DNA from: Calocera cornea HHB12733 | Lineage: Eukaryota > Basidiomycota > Dacrymycetes > Dacrymycetales > Dacrymycetaceae | Reading direction: 5' to 3' | Length of the DNA: 64,000 nucleotides | Assembly: GCA_001632435.1 (NCBI GenBank) | Contig: KV424007.1 | Coordinates: 1 to 64,000 of the forward strand | In this document: positions 44,349-55,607 of the stretch, in pieces | Position numbering within the stretch: the first letter of the stretch is position 1 | How the letters are laid out: each line of letters begins with the position of its first letter | Notes under the pieces: model-generated | Told to the model about the DNA's origin: nothing | Seen by the model: the letters and a program-made list of their open reading frames with translations, nothing else | Databases searched by the model: none | Position numbers and translations under genes: made by a program

Positions 44349-45100
44349 GATGTTGAGTTGCAATGCGCAGAAAAGGTTGCAGGTTGTGGAACAAAGCCGG
44401 ATGGATAGAAGAGGTCGGAGAGAGCAGGAGTTGTGCAGCTGGATGGACAGGGTCGGTGGGTTGTGTGCAGTGACTTGGAGCAATGGAGAGAGGCCAAGGG
44501 GTAGTTCTGAAGTGGAGTGTAAGCAACTGCTAGTGGAAAGGGATTTCACATACCTTAAGTCCATTGTGATTGGTGTGAACAAAAGGTGGCAGCAGACAAC
44601 AACAAAGCACACTGTTTGATAGTGCGCCTTGTTGTTGTCACAGTGTGCCTTGTTGTTGTGTGGTTGGTTTGTTTGACTCCGGAGAAGCATTCTTGTTGGA
44701 CACACAGGAGGCCAGGAAGCTTGGAAGCATGCATAGGGACCAACCCATACATTCGCTCCAGAGCACTGGGTTTGCATCATGACCATGTCCAGGGATGGCA
44801 AGGGTGCACACCATCCATACGCAACATGCACTTCAAGCATGGGTAAGACATGCGTGAAGGTGCTTAGCAAGTAATGGGCTATGCACCGGGTCAGAGCGAC
44901 ATACGCGTACCCTCATGGAGGGCAGCCGGGACGCATAAGAAGGTCGTTCGGTGCGGCAGCGACATTGTACTCGGGCACGGTCGGTCGAGTTTCTTGGCCT
45001 CCAGCGTCTCTGTGTACGAAGGTGGCATGCCGGCCAAGGTCGTAAGGCCGAGGGCAGACGGAGTATCCGGCCATGGTGGCAACGGCTGCGGGTCGAAAGG
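44349..45100. other. AT-rich island, remainder
   Basis: Upstream of the small gene. Apart from a hairpin listed separately, I see no gene. AT-rich sequence gives way to GC-rich DNA around 44,880. Confidence 0.45.
44597..44658. repeat. Hairpin-forming inverted repeat
   Basis: CAACAACAAAGCACACTG at 44597-44614 pairs with CAGTGTGCCTTGTTGTTG at 44641-44658, one mismatch in 18. A partial third copy (CCTTGTTGTTGTCA) lies in the loop. About 250 bp upstream of the small hidden gene. Confidence 0.75.
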
Positions 45101-45800
45101 GCTTGGCCGACATATACGGCCGAGGCCGCAGCGTCAACCGTCGCTCTGTCAACATTTTGCGCAGCCTCAGCCGACAGGCGATGGTGAAGCTACGGATGGG
45201 GTCGCATAACGCAGAACGATGGCGAGGTCGAGCCAGAGTGTTATGCACGCGGGTTCTGAAGGTGCAGCAGGAAGGGGCTTGGTCGACATATATGGCGAGG
45301 CCGCAGCGTCGAATGTCGGTCGGTCGACAAGTGGGCAGCCTCAGTCGACAGGCGATGGTGAGGCCACGGATGGGGTCGCGTAGCGCAGGAGGACAAAGAG
45401 ATCGATCCAGACTGGTATGTACTTGGTTCCCCCAGGTATGGCAGGAAGGGCTCGGTCGAAATATACGGCGAGGCAGCGGCATCAAAGGTCGGTCGATCGA
45501 CATTTGGCGCAGCCTCAGCCAACAGGCGACATTGGTGCCACGGATGAGGTCGTGTGGCGCAGGACGACGGAGAGATTGATCCAGACTGATATGCGCGTGG
45601 TTCCTCAAGGTACAGCAGGAAGGGGCTTGGTCGACATATACGGTGAGGCCGCAGTGTCGAATGTCCGTCGTCAACATTCCGCGCAGCCTCAGCCTGTAGG
45701 CGACGTTGGAGCCACAGATGGGGTCGCATATCGAAGGATGATGAAGAGGTCGAGCCAGAGTGTTACGCGCGTGGTTCCTGAAGGTGCGGCAGAGGTATAC
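45101..45800. repeat. Four degenerate ~175-bp tandem repeats
   Basis: Units begin near 45101, 45277, 45450 and 45625, so the periods are about 176, 173 and 175 bp. Each carries GGTCGACATATACGGCGAGG-like, GCGCAGCCTCAGCC-like and GATCCAGACTG/GAGCCAGAGTG-like blocks in the same order. A long minus-strand frame stays open across the array, but the unit lengths are not multiples of three and the copies are read in different frames, so I do not think it codes. Confidence 0.85.
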
Positions 45801-47019
45801 GGGGGCCAGCTGGTCGCTACGGTGTGCTGGGTGAAGTTGGACGACCTTCGGGAGGGCAGCGTGGGCATGGGAGACGGTGCGGTGCTTGCCGGGGTGGGGT
45901 AAGGAAGGCGAGTCGAGACATCCGGCCACCGAAAGGCCTGGACGTCCGGCAGACCCCCGGCCCGGGCGCAGGGAAGTGGCCTCTTCGACGCTATGGCCGG
46001 CTGGGCCAGGTCGCGGGACGGTCCATGGCTCGATTAAAAGGTGCGCTGACCAGAGTGTGGTACTCGAGAGTCTACAACGAGAGACCAGCCAGGGGTTCAT
46101 TCAGAGCTGGGAGGCCCATAGCAGAAAGGGAAGGTGTCGAAGTTTATGGCGGGAGGTGGCCATCACTTCTTCGTGGTAACTTCGCAGAGACCTTCACATA
46201 CTGCTGATACGGCGAGCAGGCGGAGTTTCAGGCTGTACGAAAGCCGTTGTTGAGCCGTTATCGCTGCTGCAGTGAGAGGAACATCATAGCAGGCCGAGGA
46301 ATAAGAACGTTTAAGAATTCGAGGCGTCCAACCAGGCAAGACAGTGTTGCCACAAGCGATCGATAAGGAATTTGCGCAGGGTTGACCACACAAAGAAGGC
46401 GGACAGCCCCTGGCCGTCGGCCCACCTGCGGCAAGGGCAGGGCGTTTACCCTGGCCAGACTTAGGGACGGAGGCAGACGTGCCGCGCGTGCCGGGCTGGG
46501 CTTAAGGGCGCGCGGGGACGGCGCGGGGTAAAGCGCCCGCCGCGCCGCCGTCGAGGAGGTCATCGACGTCGTCGGCGGGCGCGGGGGGGTTTTTAATTAG
46601 TAGATAATATAAGTTATATTAATATAATGTATTTACTGTCCTATGGCCCAGCCAACCCAGCCTTTGGCTGGGAAATTTTGAGAAAATTGAACGCGAAAAT
46701 CGCGTTTTCCAACAAAGTTGGGGCCTTCAGCCCAGGAAAGTGCTCGGTTTGGGGCGGAAAGTGGGTAAGAAACGCTTTACCGCTGGATTTAGACCTGGTC
46801 GGCCGTGATTGGCTGACGGGAGTGGGCTGGGCAAGCGGGGGGAGGCGTGCGAGAGTGCGGGAGGCGGGGCGGGGACGCTGAGAGAGCAGGGGGGGACGTG
46901 GGCGCGAGCGAGGCGGACGAGACGGACGGACAGAGGGCTAGGCTAGGCACGACGAGACGATAGCATTGCAGCAGCGGACAGGGACATGTACAGGGCGCGG
47001 GACAACAATGGGAACACGT
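45801..47019. other. Non-coding flank with AT-rich block
   Basis: No gene. Around 46,590-46,630 there is a sharp AT-rich block of TAATATAA-like sequence, followed at 46,691-46,705 by the near-palindrome ACGCGAAAATCGCGT. This may be near the left edge of the candidate mobile region. Confidence 0.4.
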
Positions 47020-49653
47020 TTACAAGGCCGTCCTCGGCTTGCGTGGGCGCACGATCCCCCTCTCCTTCTGAGCCCGCAAGACCGCCTTCAGCACCTTCGA
47101 CACCGACGGCCCTTCCTGGCAGTACTGCTCGACAAACTGCCGTCGATCGCCGATACTGGCACAAGCGCGTCAGCGAGTGCGAGAGAGCAAGGGAAGGAGG
47201 TACTCACAAGGCGTACTCTTCGGCAATGACCCGCCGCTCGTAGTACTTCTGCCCGACGCCCCCCGCTTCGCCTGGGTTGTCCCCCAGATGCAGATCCCTC
47301 GGCCAGTCCTTCAGCGGCATGAGCCCCTTCGCTGGATCGCCCTCTTCCCACTGCTTGAGCACCGTCTTGTACGTGTCGATGCCGCGGCGGATGTTGGGGA
47401 TGTGCTGCCCCAGCTGCAGAGCTCGGGAGATGGTGCGAGATGCACGGGGGGATCGGACAGGCGCAACATTGGAACGTCGCGGGGGTGATGACGGTGCTGC
47501 TGCGGCTGCTGGGGCTGCTTGGGCTGGGGCTGCTGGGGCTGGGGCTGCTGGGGCTGCTGAGGCTGCTGAGGCTGCTGAGGCCGCTGAGGCTGCTGAGGCC
47601 GCTGAGGCTGCTGAGGCCGCTGTGGGAGGAGCTGATTGCGCGGGCGCTGAGGCTGCTGTGGGAGGAGCTGATTGAGCGGGCGCTGGCGCTGGTGCGGGCG
47701 CTGGAGGCGGGACAGGCGCAGGCGGCAATGTCCGCAGATGCCAGTTACGGCGGTTCTCCCTCTCAAGCCAGTCACGGCTTTCGACCTTCTCCTCCATCCG
47801 AGATAGAGCTTGCTGGATCGCTAGGAAATGAGCATTCAGCGTGCCGAAAGCCTGCCGATGCTCTTGCACAGTGATCGGCCGATTGAGGGAAGCTTCAGCC
47901 ATCAAGCTGGCTTGTCGATCTTCGTCCGGTAGAGGGCGGAGCGCGTCCGAATGACCTGTCTCGTACGAGTGCAGCTCATCGAGGAGGTATCGGAGGAGAG
48001 TGTCTCGCTGGTCAAAAGGTCAGTAAGCGATCAATGGCAGCATGCAGATGGGGACGCACATTCTCGTGGTCTGCCCAACCGCCCCACCAACGAACTCGAT
48101 GAAGACTCCATCTCTCCCCTGGCGGCGCCCACATGAACCGGTACTGCGCCCCCCCTCTCCTAAAGCAATGGGTCGTAAAGCGACCTCGACGCCCCTCCGC
48201 AATCCCGCTGCCCACGGCGAAGTCGTCGATCAGTCGCTGGACGGCGTCGGCGGAGATGGGCACTTCGGGGCGAGGCAGACCGAGGGAGTTGAGGGCGGGA
48301 AAGACGTAGTCTTCAGGCGCGATCGCGGTACCGCCTTGGCAACGCTCTAGAAATGCGAGCCAGGCTCGCAGGTGGTAGTCGAAGTCGAGGTGCGGCTGTT
48401 CCGGCTTCGGGTAGATGTGGTACGTGTTCGCTGTAGGTAACGTTAGCGTAGAGTACCTTGTACATGTGTTAATTGGACTTACGCCGTAGTGCCCCCTCTC
48501 TGTCATCCTTCTTCTGCCATCCCTTCCGATTCTCCAGGCGCACAGACAGGTACGGCAGGTGGTAAGGCGTGTCGTCGCGGAGGTCGAGCTTGATGTGCGA
48601 GCGCCGGAGCGAGGAGAGCTCCATGTTGCGGGTCCAGAGCGTCCACCCGCCCACAGCGAAGGCTCGCATGAACAGATGCTTGCTCATGAGCTGGAGTTCG
48701 TGGGTGTCCGAGGGCAGGCGGAGGTTGCAGCCCGACGTGAGATCGATTCGAGGGATCTGCGACTCCGACCATGCAATCATCGTCTCGAGGAATGTTCGAG
48801 ACATTGCCTGCGAGTGTGTGCGCACGACAGAGGTGTCGGCGGCCTGCTCGTGCTTGATGCTCTTGAGCGTCTTCCGCACCGAGGACGCCAGCGCGGGATT
48901 GCCGGGTCGAGTAGGATGGCCGGGGTCCCAATCACCCGAGTAGGCATCGCCTTGGCTGTCGTAGAAGTGCTTGATGGCGGCGTGGATGATCTCGCCGGTG
49001 CCGAACTTCCTGCCCAGGTGGCAGCACTTGTACCCGATGTACAGTACGATAGCGGTCGGGGTGAAGTCGCGCGGCGGCAAGTCGAACGCATGGCGGAACT
49101 CGGGGTCGAGCGCGTGCTTCTTCATGTCGCCCGGCACCAGCGTGTCGACTCCGTCGCCGAATTGATCGCCCACGGCCAGCTCAGCACGATCTTGAGCATC
49201 GCAGTGGTCGTTGAGCCATCGCTTGGCCTCCTCCCAGGCGTTCCGATACTTCTTTGCCGTTGTCGGGGACAGCAAGTGCTTCTGCTGGACGTCAGCGGCG
49301 AGGGAGGCAAGGCGCTCGGTCGACGGATGAGCAGCTGGCGCAGGTTTCCTGGCGGGGCGCTTCTGCGGCGTTGCGGGGGCAGCCTGTGCTGCTGCTGCTG
49401 GCGGGGGTGGGGCTGCTGCTGCTGGCGGGGCAGGTGCTGCTGAGCGAGGGGCTGAGGCGACGGCTTCGGGTGCTGCTGCTGCGGGGGCGAGTGCGGGTGC
49501 TGCTGCTGCTGCGGCGGCGGCGGCGGCGGCGAGTGCAGCTGTTGTAGCAGCTGCTGCTGCTGCTGCTGCGACCATCGCAGCGTCGACAGCTGGAGCGGGT
49601 GGGTATGGGCGCGGTGCACGACGAGACCGGCGTTGAGCGGTAGATTTGGGCAT
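47020..49653 (-). CDS. Tyrosine recombinase, Crypton type, with GCR1_C-like C-terminus
   Basis: DNA-cutting and rejoining enzyme. Exons 49653-48483, 48430-48060, 48007-47208 and 47155-47020 keep phase and give 825 residues. Residues ~1-115 are Ala/Pro low complexity. A helical core-binding domain follows (KKYRNAWEEAKRWLNDHC). The catalytic domain contains LSSLRRSHIK (Arg I region), ENRKGWQ (Lys), THCFRRGG (His-x-x-Arg), WWGGWA and, across the third exon junction, RDTLLRYLLDE with the nucleophile Tyr. After a long Ala/Ser/Pro repeat tract, residues ~700-825 (RGIDTYKTVLKQWEEG .. QKYYERRVIAEEY) resemble the GCR1_C DNA-binding domain that fungal Cryptons carry. All catalytic residues are present and no frame is broken, so it may be active. 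The ATG at 49653 begins MPKSTAQRRSRR. Confidence 0.88.
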
Positions 49654-49794
49654 CGAGGAGGGAGGGGAGGGGACAGATGCGGGAGAAGAGCAGGGGAGGG
49701 ATGGCACAACCGACACGACACGCGCAAGGGTAAACACACAAGTACATTATTACAGTGAGACATTGATATTGAATCCGTTGTATACACCACGGGC

Positions 49795-51070
49795 TCAATC
49801 CGAATCCCCCCACTCGTCCAGGTCGACATACGCGCGAGGGTCTGCAGGGGACGGGGCACCGCGGTCGTTGAACGTACGGGGACGTCCCGTACGCGTGAGC
49901 GACCCACGCCATTCGTCGTCTGAGGGCGGCGGAGACTCGGGTCGGGCGGGGAGGCCGATGCGCTCAGGCTGGTCGTCGAAGAGGAGGACGGACTGGTAGG
50001 CAAGCTGATGCCCACGCTTGAGATGCTCCTTCTTCGAGCGCCAGAGGTCCTCGAGCCAATCCTTCCGCTCCCGGCCGCCCTCGGGCTCGTCGCATCCGTC
50101 GTCGTCCAGCCAGAAGCGCGCACGAGGAAAGCTCTCCAGGCGTTCTGCCGGCGTAGAGGCTACCATGGCGGAACGGTACGAGAGGATGACGCCGTTGCGC
50201 TTCCCCTTCGACACCTTCGCCTTTTCGCCCCAGCGGGTGTTCGCCGCCTGCAAGAGCTCGGCCATAAGGCGCTTGTACAGCGCTTCGGCGGTGTCGCCCT
50301 CGCGCAAGTGGGCCATGGCTCGATTGCGGATGGCCAGCGCGTCGACAAAGACCTCTTCCGGCAGACAGATGCGGCGCACCCACTCCAGCGCCAGATGTCG
50401 AGGGTCGGCGAGCGCCATCCTTCGGCATTGCTGCATGAGCGCCTCGGGCATGGGGTGAGGGGGTCGGCAATCCCCGTCGTAGCGCGATTGGTAGCGCCCA
50501 CGACTGCTGCTTGCCATCGCGCGGTCCCTCTCCTCGACCTGCCCGGCCACAGCTTCGAGCAGCTGCTCACGACGTCGACGAGCCTCCGGAGTGCGCGGGG
50601 TGATGTGGAACCACTCCTTGGCGATGACGGAGGGCGGCTGCGGCTGCTGGTGCTGTTGCTGCCGCGGCTGCTGCTGCTGGGGACGCTGCTGGGGCTGCTG
50701 CTGGGGAGGCTGAGGCTGACGCGGCTGGGCAAGCGCAAGCGGTTGCGGAGGAGGAGGCGGCTGATGCTGTCGCCCGTGCTGCCCGTCACGGCGGCTCGCT
50801 TCTGAGTCGGAGTTGTCCCATGGCGCACTCTGCGGCCATGCACCGATGCCGTCGTCCGCCTCGATATGCCAACGTGGCAACGGAGCTCTCGGCGTTCGGC
50901 CGGGGGAAGGTGGCTCCGAGCGACGCTTGCGTTTCTCCCCTGCGCGCGGACTGGTTGTTACACCAGGACGGGCAGAGGGCGAGGTGCTGACATCGGCCGC
51001 TCGCGGAGGTATGGCAGTTACGCCAGGTCCGGAGGGCGTGACGGGGACGATGGCGGTGGTGGGGATGGCG

Positions 51071-51109
<39 letters not shown>

Positions 51110-51969
51110 CTCCCGCTCTTGTTGGCGTCGCCGCCGGTGCTGCTGCTGCTGCTGGTAGCGTTGACATGAGCAGGCGCCGCGGGAGCATGAGCGGCTTGCC
51201 AGGCATGCCTTTCGGCCATGCTGCGCTGCCGCTGCTCGGGTGAGTCGGCGTTCACTCGAGCAAGGAACGCTCCCTCGTAGGTGAAAGGTCGATCGAAGTG
51301 CGGATCACCGAGTTGAGCACGAGCGGAGGCGGGGAGCCAGTTTGGCCAGACGAAGGGGAGAAGATCGAGAGCGGGAGAGACGGATGCCGCAGGTAGCCGC
51401 CGTCCGCCGTAGTCCCAATCTCCCAGCGGGATGCTGGAACGCCATTGGTGACGAGGCAGAGACTTGAGCCAGTCGTCGATGGCGATCTGCCGGGGGAGGG
51501 TGCGGTACGAGAGCCCTCGCCGTTCGAGAAGGGCTTCGAGCATGGTCGTGACCGACTTGTTGAGGAGGGAGTGGGGTCGGAGGGCAATACGATCGCCCCA
51601 GCTGGCATCCAGCCTCTTCTCCAGGACGTCGCGTTCTCCTTGCCCGGCGCCTGAGCTGAGTCGGAGGCCGGTCTGGAAGGAGACCTCGGCGGCGTAGTCG
51701 ATCCAGGCGGAGAGGAGGACGCTTTGCTCGAGGGCGTCGAAGTACCGATCGCACAGGATAGCGTCGACGGCTGCCCTGCGTGCTTGGCGCGCCGCTCGGT
51801 TGGCTGGGCGCTGGATGGGCGGGATGTCGACTGCAGGGAGGGCGAGCGCGGCGAGCAACTCGTTCAGCCCCGGGGGCAGGAAGGTGGGATTGTCGTCGGC
51901 GGCCAGGAACGGCAGCGCGAAACCCAGCGGATGCCCGGCGAGAGCGTGCGGAGGTGTTGAGGGCGCCAT
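49795..51969 (-). CDS. 724-residue low-complexity protein, unknown
   Basis: Single exon, ATG at 51969, stop 142 nt before the recombinase start and on the same strand. No recognised domain. Residues ~1-265 look folded and Trp/Leu-rich (ERRGLSYRTLPRQIAIDDWL, LPFVWPNWLPASARAQLG). Next come a Thr run (from a GTGGTC hexamer repeat near 51,065-51,110), a KRKRR patch and Gln/Pro runs. Residues ~460-700 again look folded (ALEWVRRICLPEEVFVDAL, KGKRNGVILSYRSAM). The C-terminus is acidic. A DNA-binding or structural helper of the recombinase is possible, but there is no direct evidence. Confidence 0.7.
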
Positions 51970-52051
51970 GCGAGCAGGCTGCCGTCACGGAGAGGTCGGC
52001 GAGGCCGAATCCCCCTGTCCAGCGCCAGTTACGGCGCCGTTCAGGTCCTGA

Positions 52052-52079
52052 CCGGGTAACCTCCTAAGGAGGACCGCGG
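52052..52079 (-). repeat. Motif copy L (core CCTCCTTAGGAGG, inverted)
   Basis: On the minus strand reads CCGCGGTCCTCCTTAGGAGG followed by TTACCCGG. Exact inverted match to the copy at 52771-52798. The core is nearly self-complementary, as expected for a site bound by a recombinase dimer. Confidence 0.85.
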
Positions 52080-52179
52080 TCAGGGATGGGGAGGGGAGGG
52101 CGAGGGCGGCGGGCTGTGGTGGTGCTGGTGCTGGGGGCGGGGATGGTGCTGAGGGCGGCGGGGCTGGTGCTGAGGGCGG

Positions 52180-52665
52180 NNNNNNNNNNNNNNNNNNNNN
52201 NNNNNNNNNNNNNNNNNNNNNNNNNNNNNNNNNNNNNNNNNNNNNNNNNNNNNNNNNNNNNNNNNNNNNNNNNNNNNNNNNNNNNNNNNNNNNNNNNNNN
52301 NNNNNNNNNNNNNNNNNNNNNNNNNNNNNNNNNNNNNNNNNNNNNNNNNNNNNNNNNNNNNNNNNNNNNNNNNNNNNNNNNNNNNNNNNNNNNNNNNNNN
52401 NNNNNNNNNNNNNNNNNNNNNNNNNNNNNNNNNNNNNNNNNNNNNNNNNNNNNNNNNNNNNNNNNNNNNNNNNNNNNNNNNNNNNNNNNNNNNNNNNNNN
52501 NNNNNNNNNNNNNNNNNNNNNNNNNNNNNNNNNNNNNNNNNNNNNNNNNNNNNNNNNNNNNNNNNNNNNNNNNNNNNNNNNNNNNNNNNNNNNNNNNNNN
52601 NNNNNNNNNNNNNNNNNNNNNNNNNNNNNNNNNNNNNNNNNNNNNNNNNNNNNNNNNNNNNNNNN
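52180..52665. other. Assembly gap (486 N)
   Basis: Run of N. Both flanks are G-rich/C-rich tandem repeats that mirror one another, so the true length may differ. Confidence 0.99.
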
Positions 52666-52770
52666 GCCAGCACCAGCCCCGCCGCCAGCACCAGCCCCGC
52701 CCCCAGCACCAGCCCCGCCCCCAGCACCACCACAGCCCGCCGCCCTCGCCCTCCCCTCCCCGTCCTCTAG

Positions 52771-52798
52771 CCGCGGTCCTCCTTAGGAGGTTACCCGG
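52771..52798 (+). repeat. Motif copy M (core CCTCCTTAGGAGG)
   Basis: 28 bp, exact reverse complement of copy L and in direct orientation to copy R at 55856. It lies 105 bp before the start codon of the 617-residue gene. Confidence 0.85.
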
Positions 52799-52903
52799 CT
52801 AGAAGCTGCTCGCTGCCGTAACTGGCAGTGAGTAGCGTGGATCTCCCCCCTCCTCCTGCTTTCCCCCGACGCCTGTCACAAGGCTTTCGGCGTCTGTGGA
52901 ATC

Positions 52904-54807
52904 ATGCCGTTCGCGACTGCCCGTACTGGGCTTCGCTTCGGTCCGTCGGAGGAGTCTGCGCGTTCAGAGGGGTCAGAGCTGGAGCCGACAGGCGCTCAAG
53001 GTATGTTGTTATTGTCATCTACGTACCTACGCAAACTAACTATTCTACAGCCTCGACAACTAAAACAGTGGAGGAACTCCTCGGCGGTCCCGTCACGCAA
53101 CGACTCAGCTTCGCACCCCGCCTCGACAGCATCCGGAAGGACTGGGAGGAGTCTGCCATCCTCTCCGTCGAGACGATCCGCCTGCTGGAGTATCCGGTGC
53201 CTTCCCGAACTCCGGAGCAAGCCGACGAAGACCGCCAGTTCGTTGCCTGGCTCGAGCGCGCGGTGTCCGGCCACGGCGTCGCCGGTCACGACATCGCCTG
53301 GGTGCCGCACGAGCACTCGGCCTGTCTCTGGGCGCGCTCCAACGAGGATTGGACGGTCTTTGCCCAACCCTACAATGCGAGCTGGCCACACCGGCCGTAC
53401 TGCGAAGGTCCGCCTGCTCACCCGCTCAGCTCCAAGGTGTGGTGGGTGGTGCTCCTCAAGGCTGCGTTCTCGGCATCCAGCCCGGACGAGGACGCCGTCG
53501 GCATCATCCATCCCCGATGGGTAGCCCTGCTCAAAGCGGCCCACGCCCACTGGCTCGCTCTCGCCGAATGGCGCCTCCTGCACGTCCCCGGCACCGAAGT
53601 CCGTCGAATCTACGTCCCCCTCCGCTCAAAGTGGGCTGCCGTCTTCGACTGGGAGCACCTCTCGCGCCCTGCGACGTACAAACAGTGCGCGCAGGTCTGG
53701 CTGCTCGCCCAGTGCAAGACGCGTGACCTGCTCGGCATCGTCAACTATCTCGACTCCCACTACCTCCGCCACATACCGCGCATGCTCGAGAACGCACCCT
53801 GGGTGTTCAACTTCGTCGGCGTCACCGAAGAGTCGATCCCCTCCGAGACCGAGCGCAGCGTGCTCATCCGCGATGGCGTCCCCATCCTCGAAGCTGTGTT
53901 TGACGACAGCAAGTCGCGATGGGGCGACATCTGCCATACGGACGCCTGGGTGCTCGAAGAACGTCGCACGCTGCGTAAGGAGGGGAAGATGCCGACGTCC
54001 TTCCCCATCAACCAGTCTCGGCACCCCGACTGCCTCCCGCTGGACAAGCGCAAGGCGGGGGCGCGACCGAACAAGCATGTTCGGGAAGGGATGAAGCGGG
54101 CGGCCCAGGCGTTGTCGTCTTCTGCGGCGGGGGCTGCTCCGGCTGCTCCGGCGGCGGCCGCATCGTCTTCGGCACCGGCGATGGTGCGCAAGCGCGTTCT
54201 GGAGGTGGAGGAGCTGTACGAGAGGCGAGACGGGCGAGGGGAGTTGACGGGAGAAGGGCGTGCGCAGGCGCGGTGGTCGGACAGCCCTGCGCTCTGGCCT
54301 GGCAGGGAGATCCGGCCGATCCCCGAGGGCCGACTGGGAGGGCCGTCGTCTACGGCGTACGGAGCCGCTCGCCCAAGTGGGACGACGCCGACAGCGGGGC
54401 AGGTCACGCCATGGGAAGCCATCGCAGAGCCTTATCGCTCTGAGATGCGCAATGCCTATTTGGCTATTACGACGGGACCTACTACGACGACGACCATCAG
54501 CCCCAGCCCGGCAACAACAAGCCCCCCCCCCTCCCGCATCCCCACCCCTCCCGCCGCCGTCCCCATCGCTCCCACCGCCATCCCCACCACCGGAAACACC
54601 ACCACCAGCCCCACCGGCTCCAGCACCCGCAGCCGCAGCCCTAGCGCAGGCACGAGCACGGGCGCCGACATGCGTGCGGGTGAAGGCGTCAATGCCGACA
54701 CCCCGCACGTCGCGAAGGCGGACGCCGAGCGTCCGCGCAAGTCGATGACGCTCCGTGATTGGACGGCTGCTCGACGTGCGCGGGCCCGGGGTGACAACGG
54801 GCAGTAG
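52904..54807 (+). CDS. 617-residue protein of unknown function
   Basis: Exon 1 52904-53000 and exon 2 53051-54807, joined by a canonical 50-nt intron (GTATGT..CTAAC..TACAG). The splice puts the ATG-started MPFATARTGLRFGPS exon in frame with the long second exon. Residues ~35-400 look like a folded, Trp-rich domain (WLERAVSGHGVAGHDIAWVP, KVWWVVLLKAAF, WLALAEWRLLHVPG, RWGDICHTDAWVLEE), then a basic stretch (KRKAGARPNKHVREGMKRA). The last ~200 residues are low complexity with Thr, Pro and Ser runs, ending in a basic segment (RDWTAARRARARGD). I recognise no family. Divergent from the 724-residue gene across the inverted repeat. Confidence 0.75.
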
Positions 54808-54961
54808 CCGGCGTTGTGGCGAACGCGGGTCTGAGACAACACGTGTGGGCGTGGGTTGAACACGCGTCAGTCGCGTGCCGGTCGCGTGCCGGTCGGCCAC
54901 GCCCGTAGGCGGCCACGCCTTCGCGACTGTTTACGCCCCCGCTTCTCTCCCCGCTACAGCC

Positions 54962-55607
54962 ATGTCGACTCAACCGACTCAGCCCATGCGCGCTCCCAGG
55001 ATGAGCGACTGTAAGTCGCTCTGCCCTCCTCTAACGAGGCAGCGTACTGACAAGGTTTGTAGGGGTCGCCAAGCAGTGCACGACCCGCGGCGGCAACGCC
55101 TACACGCAGTACGAGATGAAGCACCTGTCAGGGCTGTACATCCGCGGACAGGGCTGGGAGGCCCTCCTCAACCACACGTTCGTCCACCTCTCGCCCCCCG
55201 CCGACATGGGCGGCATCGACGACCTCTCGTACTGGGCCAGCGACGGGCATCACATCGTCTGGGTGAAGAAGAGCGTTGACGGCGGCGTTCAGTGGGTGAA
55301 GACGGGGCCAGAGGATCGCGACGGCGACAATCCGCCCAGGCACTCGATCGAGCATGAGCTCACGCTCCACTTCGACAGCGTCCGCGGGTACAGGTGGGAG
55401 GTGCCGCCCAAGTCGATGGCGGAGTTGATGGCGGAAGATGAGGAACGGAGGAGGGAGGAGGCGGAGGAGAGGAGGGCGAAGAGGAGGAAGACAGCGCCGA
55501 AGAAGGACAAGGCGGAGGGGGCGACGAAGGGGAAGGGGAAGGCGGCGTCGGCGGGGAAGGGGAAGGGGAAGGGGAAGGGGAAGGCGGGGAAGGTCGAGGG
55601 GGCGTAG
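54962..55607 (+). CDS. 197-residue protein with Lys/Gly tail, unknown
   Basis: Exons 54962-55010 and 55063-55607; the 52-nt intron is canonical (GTAAGT..CTAAC..TTGTAG) and keeps phase. The N-terminal half looks folded (MSDWVAKQCTTRGGNAYTQY, HLSGLYIRGQGWEALL, DDLSYWASDGHHIVWVKKS). From residue ~135 it is a charged helix (EDEERRREEAEERRAKRRK) and a repetitive KGKGKAASAGKGKGKGKGK tail that may bind DNA or RNA non-specifically. It starts 154 nt after the 617-residue gene on the same strand. No family recognised. Confidence 0.75.

Larger units (their letters stand above)
52024..52826. repeat. Large inverted repeat around an assembly gap
   Basis: GCCAGTTACGGC at 52024-52035 is repeated inverted at 52815-52826. 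The 28-bp motif at 52052-52079 is repeated inverted and exactly at 52771-52798. The G-rich sequence from 52080 to the gap is mirrored almost fully by the C-rich sequence 52666-52770. The symmetry implies a palindrome of some 800 bp whose centre, filled with GGTGCTGGGGGCGGGG-type repeats, could not be assembled. It lies between the divergent 724- and 617-residue genes. Confidence 0.9.

Noticed and set aside
44913..46100. Long minus-strand frame across the tandem repeats
   Set aside because: Repeat units of 173-176 bp are read in different frames, the composition is not protein-like, and no splice or start context supports a gene.
49120..50123. Alternative minus-strand frames overlapping the recombinase and the 724-aa gene
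   Set aside because: They are shadows of the real frames with Ser/Arg/Gln runs produced by reading GC repeats out of frame.
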